This document shows, in pieces, positions 1-6,402 of a DNA stretch of 64,000 nucleotides. The notes below the pieces were generated by a model. It was not told the DNA's origin and made no database searches. It was given only the letters and a program-made list of their open reading frames with translations. Positions within the stretch are counted from its first letter, which is position 1, and each line of letters opens with the position of its first letter. The stretch comes from Rhodosalinus sediminis. Lineage in GTDB: Bacteria; Pseudomonadota; Alphaproteobacteria; Rhodobacterales; Rhodobacteraceae. The position numbers and the translations under genes were made by a program. The stretch is from NCBI RefSeq assembly GCF_003385555.1, contig NZ_QOHR01000001.1:260633-324632 (forward strand), in the 5' to 3' direction.

Positions 1-2
1 TC

Positions 3-68
3 GAGAAGGCCGGGCCGAAGAAGGTGATCGCGCGCTTCGTGACGGCGGCGGACGACATCCCCTTCTGA
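3..68 (+). CDS. 3' end of an unidentified gene with an acidic DDIPF tail
   Basis: Only the last 21 codons are in the window, in frame from base 3 to the TGA at 66-68. The final residues are ...VTAADDIPF. An acidic tail ending in DDIPF resembles the SSB C-terminal tip, which recruits repair and replication proteins. The residues before it (KKVIARF) lack the Gly/Pro/Gln-rich linker usual in SSB, so I do not name it SSB. It points away from the mraZ region and is followed by the convergent small-RNA array. The start of the gene, or a protein search with the complete gene, would settle its identity. Confidence 0.4.
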   Translation, partial: EKAGPKKVIARFVTAADDIPF

Positions 69-130
69 CCGCCCGTCCGAGCGGCGCGCCCGCGCGTGGG
101 ATCGCGTGGGCGGCGCTTGCTTTCGTGGGG

Positions 131-218
131 CGGAGACGAAAGAGCGGTGGCGCCAGGGAGGAGGAGGGCGCCACCGCTCTGAACGGCGAAACGTCCAGGG
201 AGGAGGAGGGACGCTTCG
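131..218 (-). ncRNA. CcsR/cuckoo-like small RNA, unit 3 (two CCUCCUCCC-loop hairpins)
   Basis: On the minus strand two hairpins follow each other: arms 209-218/187-196, then arms 167-180/141-154 (14 bp, GC-rich). Both expose the same 12-base loop, CUCCUCCUCCCU. The first stem has a G.U pair on the minus strand that would be an A.C mismatch on the plus strand, which favours minus-strand transcription. The second stem runs into a moderately U-rich stretch (CUCUUUCGUCU) and could be the terminator. Two hairpins in about 80-90 nt with CCUCCUCCC loops is the architecture of the Rhodobacter CcsR RNAs. The ends are estimates. Confidence 0.6.
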
Positions 219-258
219 ATCCGAACCGGGCGGGATGGTGATCCGCGCCCGTATGCTC

Positions 259-326
259 GCGGCTGCCGGACCCTCAGGGCCTTGCAGCCAGTCACGGAAC
301 GCCCAGGGAGGAGGAGAGAGCGCCCC
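259..326 (-). ncRNA. Possible degenerate CcsR/cuckoo-like unit 2
   Basis: One hairpin with the array's loop motif has arms 318-326/296-304 and a 13-base loop containing CCUCCUCCC. Its 9-bp stem needs three G.U pairs on the minus strand, two of which would be A.C mismatches on the plus strand. A second, unrelated hairpin (arms 284-289/261-266) follows but lacks the loop motif, and no U-tract follows either stem. It may be a decayed unit, or the first hairpin of a longer transcript that includes unit 3. Confidence 0.4.
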
Positions 327-361
327 GATCTCGTGCGGGCGGGGCCTGCGGCCGCGCCCTC

Positions 362-442
362 TGTAAAATGCGGCGGCGTCAGGGAGGAGGAAGACGCCGC
401 CGCGAGTGACAGAAAACCCAGGGAGGAGGAGAGGGCTTTCTG
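362..442 (-). ncRNA. CcsR/cuckoo-like small RNA, unit 1 (two CCUCCUCCC-loop hairpins)
   Basis: On the minus strand a hairpin with arms 433-442/410-419 and a 13-base CCUCCUCCC loop is followed by a stronger hairpin with arms 393-403/370-380 and a 12-base loop of the same sequence. The second ends directly in AUUUUA, consistent with an intrinsic terminator. The first stem has a G.U pair (bases 436 and 416) that only works on the minus strand. The unit is about 80 nt with two hairpins, as in Rhodobacter CcsR RNAs. Its loop is complementary to GGAGG Shine-Dalgarno sequences, so pairing with ribosome binding sites is a natural mode of action. In R. sphaeroides the homologous array lies downstream of a DUF1127 gene; I see no such gene here. 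Confidence 0.6.
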
Positions 443-492
443 AACTCTATCTCGTGAGCGCCGCACCGTGGTGCCCTGCGCTGTTGATCCTC

Positions 493-520
493 AATTTAGC
501 CAAATGCTGCGCCTGCACAA
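493..520 (-). promoter_or_regulatory. Candidate promoter for the small-RNA array
   Basis: On the minus strand TTGTGC (515-520) and TAAATT (493-498) are 16 bases apart, which would start transcription near 486, about 44 bases before the first hairpin. This is a relatively AT-rich patch in a very GC-rich area. The match is moderate. CcsR RNAs in R. sphaeroides use alternative heat-shock-type sigma factors, and I cannot tell which sigma factor would read this site. Confidence 0.25.
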
Positions 521-970
521 TGGCTGGCTGGTCAATGCTGCCATGCGGCGAACGCATATGCAGTGCTGACCTATTTTTTCGGCGCTCGCGCCGCCCCTTT
601 GATGCGTGCGGCGGCACTCCGTGAACGTGATTGGGCCGGCCGCAATGTGGCTGGCAGCGCTCGCGCGGCCGGCGCGCGCCTTGGTGCCCGTCCCATGGGC
701 GCGCGTGCCACCGGATGGGCGCGGGGCGGCGACTCGCGCCGCGAGTCGGCGGGACTCATCGAAAATCGGACAGTCTCGAAGGATCGCGAGGCGCTTCGCC
801 GCCTGTGTTGCGTGCGCGCAACATCGCCCGCGTGCGACCGGATGGCGCAGATATGCCGCCGGGCGCGCGCCGCGGCGCAAGATCTGCCCTCGCGTCACCG
901 CGCGGGGCGCCCGACGCGGGCGTCCTTCTCCCCGCAGCGCCCTCGGCCCATGCGGTCCCACAAAAAGGCA
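521..970. other. Noncoding stretch without a recognisable gene
   Basis: Several overlapping frames are open on both strands, but all translate to Arg/Ala/Pro-rich sequence without family resemblance, the usual sign of shadow frames in GC-rich DNA. A perfect GC-rich dyad sits at about 577-592 with a run of T before it on the plus strand (A on the minus strand), so it is not an intrinsic terminator in either direction. I see nothing else here that I can name. Confidence 0.5.
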
Positions 971-1005
971 TTGATTTCCACGCAGGGCCATGGCAACACT
1001 ATACC
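971..1005 (+). promoter_or_regulatory. Candidate dcw promoter upstream of the mraZ leader
   Basis: TTGATT (971-976) and TATACC (1000-1005) are the best -35-like and -10-like hexamers upstream of mraZ, but 23 bases separate them, too many for a standard sigma-70 pair. Either the -35 is a poorer hexamer closer in or the -10 is weaker. TATACC would place the transcript start near 1011, about 250 bases before the mraZ start codon. That fits the long dcw leader known in R. sphaeroides. Confidence 0.3.
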
Positions 1006-1010
1006 CGTGA

Positions 1011-1223
1011 TGAGGGACAGAACGAGGCAGTGAGAGCGATCCACCGCAGAGACCCAAAAGGGCCGCGGGTTTCATACAGGCAACACCCCTTCATCAGGAC
1101 TGACGAGTTCCGGGGCGCAGGCAGCAGACATCCCCCCAGGTGACGCTGCGCCCGGACAGCCCGGCGACGGGACGAGGGCGGCGGATCGGGCGTTGGCAGC
1201 AGCCCGGTCCGCCGTTTCGTTTT
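1011..1223 (+). ncRNA. UpsM-like leader small RNA of the dcw operon
   Basis: The roughly 210 bases between the candidate dcw start site and the terminator at 1179-1223 hold no convincing reading frame. In R. sphaeroides the dcw cluster is preceded by an unusually long leader whose 5' part accumulates as a small RNA of about 200 nt, UpsM, ending at a terminator-like hairpin before mraZ. Position, length and terminal structure agree here. I cannot compare sequences, so homology rests on synteny and architecture. Polymerases that pass the hairpin would transcribe the division genes, making it a natural attenuation or processing point. The 5' end is an estimate. Confidence 0.55.
1179..1223 (+). 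terminator. Strong intrinsic-terminator hairpin inside the mraZ leader
   Basis: Arms 1179-1191 and 1202-1214 pair over 13 bp with a single G.U pair and a 10-base loop, followed directly by TTTCGTTTT. It lies 36 bases upstream of the mraZ GTG, in the same direction as the dcw genes, so it must be partly read through or bypassed for the cluster to be expressed. Confidence 0.8.
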
Positions 1224-1258
1224 CGGCGCCCGGGTGAACGAGCGGAGGTAACAGGACC

Positions 1259-1765
1259 GTGGGCGTCACCTTCCGGGGCGAGAGCCTCCACAAGGTGGAC
1301 AGCAAGGGCCGGGTCTCGATCCCGGCCGGCTTCCGCCGTGTGCTGGAGGCCGGCGACCCCGATTGCAGCCCCGGTCAGCCGCCCCGCGTCGCTGTGGCCT
1401 ACGGCGACCGCAGCGGCCGGCGTCTCGAGTGTTTCACCATCGACGAGATGAACGCCCTCGGCGCGCGCATCCGCAGCCTGCCGCGCAAGGACCCGCGGCG
1501 CGAGCCGCTGACCGAGCTCTACGTGCGCAACGTGGTCGAGCTGACGCTCGACGACAACGGCCGCATCGTCCTCGGCCAGGCGCTGCGCGCGCCCTTCGCC
1601 ATCGAGGGAGAGGCGCGCTTCGTCGCCGAGCTCGACCATTTCGAGATCTGGTCGCCCGAGAAATACGCCGACAAGCAGGCGCGCATTGAGGCCGTGCTCG
1701 AGGAGATGGATCAGGCCGACGACCCGCTCGCGCTGCTCGACGACGTGCCGGACCCGGAGGCGTGA
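1259..1765 (+). CDS. mraZ: Transcriptional regulator MraZ
   Basis: First gene of the division and cell-wall cluster. MraZ is a DNA-binding protein with two SpoVT/AbrB-like domains that controls dcw transcription and binds direct TGGG-type repeats in bacteria where it has been studied. The two repeated DNA-binding motifs are visible as VDSKGRVSIPAGFR (about residues 14-27) and LDDNGRIVLGQALR (about 97-110). The protein has 168 residues, slightly longer than the roughly 150 of enterobacterial MraZ. GTG at 1259 is chosen because GGAGG at 1244-1248 precedes it and the protein then begins at the expected GVTFRGES. rsmH starts 3 bases downstream. Expression must pass the terminator at 1179-1223. 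Confidence 0.95.
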   Translation: MGVTFRGESLHKVDSKGRVSIPAGFRRVLEAGDPDCSPGQPPRVAVAYGDRSGRRLECFTIDEMNALGARIRSLPRKDPRREPLTELYVRNVVELTLDDNGRIVLGQALRAPFAIEGEARFVAELDHFEIWSPEKYADKQARIEAVLEEMDQADDPLALLDDVPDPEA

Positions 1766-1768
1766 GGC

Positions 1769-2740
1769 GTGGCAGGCGCCGCGCCGCATACGCCCGTGCT
1801 GCTCGCGCCGCTCCTCGCGTCGGTGGCGCCGGTCACGGGCCGCTGGCTCGACGGGACGCTCGGCGCGGGCGGCTACGCGCGCGGGCTGCTGGAGGCCGGC
1901 GCCGATCAGGTCATCGGCCTCGACCGCGATCCGCTGGCGCTCGAGCTCGCGGCGGAGTGGGGCGCGGCCTGGGGCGACAAGCTGCGGCTGGTGCAGGGCG
2001 TCTTTTCGGAGCTCGACCGCCACGCCACCGAGCTGCAGGGCGTGGTGCTCGACCTCGGCGTGTCCTCGATGCAGCTCGACCGGCCCGAGCGGGGTTTCTC
2101 GTTTCAGGCGGACGGGCCGCTCGACATGCGGATGAGCGGCGCGGGCCCCTCGGCCGCCGATCTCGTCAACGAGACGCCGGAGGCGCGGCTCGCCGACATC
2201 CTCTACGCCTACGGCGAGGAGCGCGCGAGCCGGCGCATCGCGCGCGCCATCGTCAAGGCGCGCAGCGCCGCGCCGATCACGCGCACCGGGCAACTCGTCG
2301 AGATCGTGGAGCGCTGCCTGCCGCGCCCGAAGCCGGGGCAGGCGCACCCGGCGACGCGCAGCTTCCAGGCGCTGCGCATCGCGGTCAACGACGAGCTCGG
2401 CGAGCTGCACGAGGGGCTCATGGCCGCCGAGCGCGCGCTCGCGCCGGGCGGCGCGCTCGCGGTGGTGACCTTCCATTCCATTGAGGACCGGATCGTGAAG
2501 CGCTTCATGCAGCGCCGCGCGGGGCAGGGCGGGCGGCCCAACCGCTTCGCCCCGGAGGTGGAGGCCGAGGCGCCGCGCTTCGAGATCGTCACCAAGAAGG
2601 CCATCGGCCCCGACGCGGCCGAGATCGCCGCCAACCCGCGCGCGCGCTCGGCGAAGCTGCGCGTGGCGCGGCGGACGGCGGCGCCGGCCGGGCCGATCGC
2701 CGCGGAGGAGATCGGATTGCCGAAAGTCTCAGGGGAATAG
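1769..2740 (+). CDS. rsmH: 16S rRNA (cytosine-1402-N4)-methyltransferase RsmH (MraW)
   Basis: SAM-dependent methyltransferase that modifies C1402 in the decoding centre of 16S rRNA. The sequence begins with the family's [10 protein letters not shown] and glycine-rich SAM-binding motif ([17 protein letters not shown]) and ends in the typical [14 protein letters not shown] region. At 323 residues it has normal length. The GTG start lies 3 bases after the mraZ stop, indicating coupling. It is the second gene of dcw clusters almost everywhere, and its role in division is not known. Confidence 0.95.
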   Translation: MAGAAPHTPVLLAPLLASVAPVTGRWLDGTLGAGGYARGLLEAGADQVIGLDRDPLALELAAEWGAAWGDKLRLVQGVFSELDRHATELQGVVLDLGVSSMQLDRPERGFSFQADGPLDMRMSGAGPSAADLVNETPEARLADILYAYGEERASRRIARAIVKARSAAPITRTGQLVEIVERCLPRPKPGQAHPATRSFQALRIAVNDELGELHEGLMAAERALAPGGALAVVTFHSIEDRIVKRFMQRRAGQGGRPNRFAPEVEAEAPRFEIVTKKAIGPDAAEIAANPRARSAKLRVARRTAAPAGPIAAEEIGLPKVSGE

Positions 2741-2744
2741 CGAC

Positions 2745-3095
2745 ATGCGCACCGTGATCTTCGTGCTGACCGCGCTCGCTGTGATCGGGCTCGCCTTCTG
2801 GGCTTACCGCGAGAACTACCGCACCCAGCAGGCCATCGCCGAGACCGAGCGCCTGCAGGAGGAGATCGCCGCGGCGCGCGCCCGCCTCGGGGTGCTACGC
2901 GCCGAATGGGCCTATCTCAACCGGCCCGACCGGCTGATGGCGCTCGCCGAGATGAGCTTCGACCAGCTCGGCCTGCTGCCCTTCCGGCCCGAGCAGTTCG
3001 GCCGCATCGACCAGGTCGCCTATCCGGCGGCCGAGCGCCCGGTGCCGGGCCTCGTCGGGGCGGTGGAGCTTTCGTCGCAGGAGGCCGCGCGATGA
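2745..3095 (+). CDS. ftsL: Cell division protein FtsL
   Basis: Small bitopic divisome protein of 116 residues: a hydrophobic N-terminal helix (about residues 3-20), then a leucine-zipper-like coiled coil (about 28-58) and a short periplasmic tail. In the FtsQLB complex it transmits the activation signal to FtsWI. The sequence is poorly conserved, as usual for FtsL; the call rests on topology, size and position between rsmH and ftsI. It starts 4 bases after rsmH, and its stop overlaps the ftsI start (ATGA). Confidence 0.85.
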   Translation: MRTVIFVLTALAVIGLAFWAYRENYRTQQAIAETERLQEEIAAARARLGVLRAEWAYLNRPDRLMALAEMSFDQLGLLPFRPEQFGRIDQVAYPAAERPVPGLVGAVELSSQEAAR

Positions 3096-4876
3096 TCCGC
3101 CGGCCGCTCCGCCCGCTCGCCCGCATCCTCGAGGCGCGCGCCCGCGGCGAGAGCCCGGACGCCATCGAGCGCGAGAACATCCGCCTGCGCCACGAGGAAC
3201 AGCGCGACCGGCTGCGCCAGCGCGCCGAGATTCGGCTCATGGTGCTGGGCGTCGGCTTTCTCTGCGCCTTCGGGGTGATCGGCGCGCGCATGGCTGACCT
3301 CGCCGCCTCCGAGCCGGAGGAGCCGCGCGTGCGCGCCTCCTCGGCCGCGATCCTCGCGCAGCGCGCCGACATCACCGACCGCCGGGGCCGCGTGCTCGCC
3401 ACGAACATGGAGACGCACAGCCTCTACGCCCATCCGCAGGACATGATCGAGCCCGAGCGCGCGGCGCGCGCCCTCGCCGAGATCTTCCCCGATCTCGACG
3501 AAGAGCGCCTCGTCGCGGACTTCACCGGCGCGCGCAAGTTCCTCTGGGTCAAGCGGCGCATCAGCCCCGAGCAGAAACAGGCGGTGCACGACATCGGCGA
3601 GCCGGGGCTGCTCTTCGGCCCGCGCGAGATGCGGCTCTACCCGAACGGCGCGCTCGCGGCGCATGTCCTCGGCGGCGCGGGCTTCGGGCGCGAAGGCGTC
3701 CACGCGGCGGAGGTCGTGGGCCGCGCCGGGGTGGAAAAGACCTTCGACGACCGGCTGCGCGATCCCGCGCGGGGTGGCGCGCCGCTCGCCCTCTCGCTCG
3801 ATCTGACGGTGCAGGCGGCGACCGAGCGGGTGCTCGACGGCGCGATGCGCCTCTTCGACGCCAAGGGCGCGGCGGCGGTGCTGATGGACGTGGAGACGGG
3901 CGAGATCGTCAGCCTCGCCAGCCTGCCCGATTTCGACCCGAACGACCGCCCCGCCGCGGCGGCGGGCTCCGATCCGGGCGAGAGCCCGCTCTTCAACCGT
4001 GCGGTGCAGGGGGTCTATGAGCTCGGCTCGACCTTCAAGATCTTCACCGCCGCGCAGGCGCTCGAGCTCGGCGTCGCCGACGACGAGACGGTGATCGACA
4101 CATCGGGGCCGATGCGGATCGGCGGCTTCGCGATCCGCGAGTTCCGCGGCAAGAACTACGGCGAGCAGACGGTCGAGGGGATCGTCGTCAACAGCTCCAA
4201 CCGCGGCACCGCGCGCCTCGCGCTGGAGATCGGGGCGGCGGACCAGCGCGCCTTTCTCGAGCGCCTCGGCCTGACCGAGCCCGTGCCCCTCGAGATGCCG
4301 GAGGCGCGGGGCGGCGTGCCGCTCCTGCCCGAGCGCTGGGGCGACGTGGCGACGGTGACCGTCTCCTACGGGCACGGCATCTCGGTCACGCCGCTGCACC
4401 TCGCCGCCGCTTACGCCACCATCGCCAACGGCGGGCGACAGGTGGTGCCGACGCTCCTGAAGCAGGACGCGCCGCAGGAGGGGCCGCAGGTCATGGCGCC
4501 GGAGGTCGCGGCGGCGGCGCGCGACATGCTGCGCCGGGTGGTCACCGACGGCACGGCGAGCATGGCGGAGGTCGAGGGCTACCGCGTCGCCGGCAAGACC
4601 GGTACCGCCGACAAGCCCGACCCGACGGGCGGCTACTACGAGGACCGGGTGATCGCCACCTTCGCCGCCGTCTTTCCCGCCGACGCGCCGGAGTACGCGC
4701 TCGTCGTCACCCTCGACGAGCCGGTGGAGACGAGCGGCGAGGAGGTGCGCCGCTCGGCCGGCTGGACGGCGGTGCCGGTGGCCGCCGAGCTCATCCGGCG
4801 GGCCGCGCCGCTCCTCGGGCTCCGGCCGGAGATTGAACCCGCGCCCGTGACCGGTGTAACGCTGACGGCGAACTGA
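3092..4876 (+). CDS. ftsI: Septal peptidoglycan transpeptidase FtsI (PBP3)
   Basis: Class B penicillin-binding protein that cross-links septal peptidoglycan together with the glycosyltransferase FtsW. The 594 residues comprise a cytoplasmic tail, one membrane helix (about 47-68), a dimerisation/pedestal domain and a transpeptidase domain. All three active-site motifs are present: SxxK (STFK, nucleophile S313), SxN (S368-S-N370) and KTG (K502-T-G). The frame stays open upstream, but the ATG at 3092 overlaps the ftsL stop and gives the usual length. The Arg/Glu-rich cytoplasmic N-terminus of nearly 50 residues is longer than in enterobacteria. Confidence 0.95.
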   Translation: MIRRPLRPLARILEARARGESPDAIERENIRLRHEEQRDRLRQRAEIRLMVLGVGFLCAFGVIGARMADLAASEPEEPRVRASSAAILAQRADITDRRGRVLATNMETHSLYAHPQDMIEPERAARALAEIFPDLDEERLVADFTGARKFLWVKRRISPEQKQAVHDIGEPGLLFGPREMRLYPNGALAAHVLGGAGFGREGVHAAEVVGRAGVEKTFDDRLRDPARGGAPLALSLDLTVQAATERVLDGAMRLFDAKGAAAVLMDVETGEIVSLASLPDFDPNDRPAAAAGSDPGESPLFNRAVQGVYELGSTFKIFTAAQALELGVADDETVIDTSGPMRIGGFAIREFRGKNYGEQTVEGIVVNSSNRGTARLALEIGAADQRAFLERLGLTEPVPLEMPEARGGVPLLPERWGDVATVTVSYGHGISVTPLHLAAAYATIANGGRQVVPTLLKQDAPQEGPQVMAPEVAAAARDMLRRVVTDGTASMAEVEGYRVAGKTGTADKPDPTGGYYEDRVIATFAAVFPADAPEYALVVTLDEPVETSGEEVRRSAGWTAVPVAAELIRRAAPLLGLRPEIEPAPVTGVTLTAN

Positions 4877-4920
4877 GCCGGCGCGGGGCCGGAACGTCTC
4901 AACCAGCGAAAGGCGCAGCC

Positions 4921-6402
4921 GTGAGCGGGACCAAGACCCTCACAGACCTGGGGCTCGCGGCGCGCGGCGGCGCGCCGGCCGGGATCACCGGGCTCTCCGT
5001 GGACAGCCGCGCGGCGGCGCCGGGCCATCTTTTCGCCGCCTTGCCGGGCGTGCGCGCGCATGGCGCGGGTTTCGTGCCTCAGGCGCTGGAGCGCGGCGCG
5101 GTGGCGGTGCTCACGGATGCCGAGGGCGCGGCGCTCTGCGGCGAGGCGGTCGCGGCGGCGGGAGCGGCGCTGATCGTGTCGGACGAGCCGCGCGCGGCGC
5201 TCGCGCGCGCCGCGGCGCTCTGGTCCGGGGCGCAGCCGCGCGTCATGGCGGCGGTGACTGGCACCAACGGCAAGACCTCGGTGGCAAGCTTCCTGCGCCA
5301 GATCTGGATCGCGCTCGGCCACCGGGCGGTGAACCTCGGCACGACGGGCGTCGAGGGGGCGTGGGAGACGCCGCTGCGCCACACCACGCCGGAGCCGATC
5401 ACGCTGCACCGCGTGCTCGCGGAGGCCGCCGCGGCGGGCGTCACCCACGCGGCGATGGAGGCCTCGAGCCACGGGCTCGACCAGCGCCGGCTCGACGGCG
5501 TGGTGCTGACGGCGGCGGGCTTCTCGAGCTTCAGCCAGGACCACCTCGACTACCACCCGGACCTCGACGCCTATTTCGACGCCAAAGCCGGGCTCTTCGC
5601 CCGCGTGCTGGGCGAGGAGGGCGCGGCGGTCGTCAACCTCGACGCCGAGCGCGGCTTCGACATGGCCGCCATCGCGCGGGCGCGCGGGCAGCGGGTGATC
5701 GGCGTCGGCCGCGGGCCGGAGGCCGACCTGCGCCTCGTCGCGCAGCGCTGCGACCCGCAGGGCCAGGAACTGCGCCTGTCGTGGGGCGGTGCGGCCTATC
5801 AGGCCAAGCTGGGGCTCGTCGGCGATTTTCAGGCGTGGAACGCCGCGCTCGCCGCCGGGCTCGCCATCGCCTGCGGCGACGCGCCGGGTCGGGTCATGGC
5901 CGCGCTGCCCGCGCTCGAGACGGTGCGCGGGCGGATGCAGCTCGCCGCGGCGCGCACCAACGGCGCGGGCGTCTACGTCGATTACGCGCACACGCCCGAC
6001 GCCGTCGCCACCGCGCTGCGCGCGCTGCGCCCGCACGTCATGGGCCGGCTCGTCGCGGTGATCGGCGCGGGCGGCGACCGCGACGCCGCCAAGCGCCCGC
6101 TGATGGGCGCGGCGGCCATGGCCGAGGCCGACCACGTGATCGTCACCGACGACAACCCCCGCAGCGAGGACCCGGCCACGATCCGCGCCGAGGTCATGGA
6201 GGGCGCGCCGGACGCCGAGGAGGTGGGCGACCGGGCCGAGGCGATCCTGCGCGCGGTCGCCGCGCTCGGCCCCGGCGACGCGCTGCTGATCGCGGGCAAG
6301 GGCCACGAGACGGGGCAGGAGATCGCGGGGGTCACCTATCCCTTCGACGACGCCGAGCAGGCGAGCCTCGCCGTCGCCGCGCTCGAGGGGCGCACCGCAT
6401 GA
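4921..6402 (+). CDS. murE: UDP-MurNAc-tripeptide synthetase MurE (meso-diaminopimelate-adding)
   Basis: Cytoplasmic Mur ligase that adds the third stem residue to UDP-MurNAc-L-Ala-D-Glu with ATP. The P-loop TGTNGKT (K118) is present. The C-terminal DNPR motif (D411-R414) is the signature of meso-diaminopimelate specificity. At 493 residues the length is typical. The GTG start follows a 44-base gap after ftsI with an AAAGG ribosome site, and the stop overlaps the murF start (ATGA). Confidence 0.95.
   Translation: MSGTKTLTDLGLAARGGAPAGITGLSVDSRAAAPGHLFAALPGVRAHGAGFVPQALERGAVAVLTDAEGAALCGEAVAAAGAALIVSDEPRAALARAAALWSGAQPRVMAAVTGTNGKTSVASFLRQIWIALGHRAVNLGTTGVEGAWETPLRHTTPEPITLHRVLAEAAAAGVTHAAMEASSHGLDQRRLDGVVLTAAGFSSFSQDHLDYHPDLDAYFDAKAGLFARVLGEEGAAVVNLDAERGFDMAAIARARGQRVIGVGRGPEADLRLVAQRCDPQGQELRLSWGGAAYQAKLGLVGDFQAWNAALAAGLAIACGDAPGRVMAALPALETVRGRMQLAAARTNGAGVYVDYAHTPDAVATALRALRPHVMGRLVAVIGAGGDRDAAKRPLMGAAAMAEADHVIVTDDNPRSEDPATIRAEVMEGAPDAEEVGDRAEAILRAVAALGPGDALLIAGKGHETGQEIAGVTYPFDDAEQASLAVAALEGRTA

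Noticed and set aside
141-442. CRISPR array, because short near-identical units recur
   Set aside because: The units are loops of hairpins with unlike stems and irregular spacing; no constant repeat of 24-40 bases and no cas genes.
447-557. 36-codon minus-strand ORF (MRSPHGSIDQ...) upstream of the small-RNA array, possible counterpart of the DUF1127 gene found before CcsR RNAs
   Set aside because: No Shine-Dalgarno sequence before its ATG and no DUF1127-like Arg-rich or DLGISR-like motif.
577-592. Hairpin with T-run as terminator for the plus strand
   Set aside because: The T-run precedes the stem on the plus strand, and on the minus strand the stem is followed by A, not U.
563-1143. Several plus-strand frames of 100-170 codons between the array and mraZ
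   Set aside because: All overlap each other in different frames, are Arg/Ala/Pro-rich and run into the mraZ leader; none has a ribosome site or family resemblance.
1094-2476. 460-codon minus-strand frame across mraZ and rsmH
   Set aside because: Composition without motifs; it would cross the strong terminator hairpin and two certain genes.
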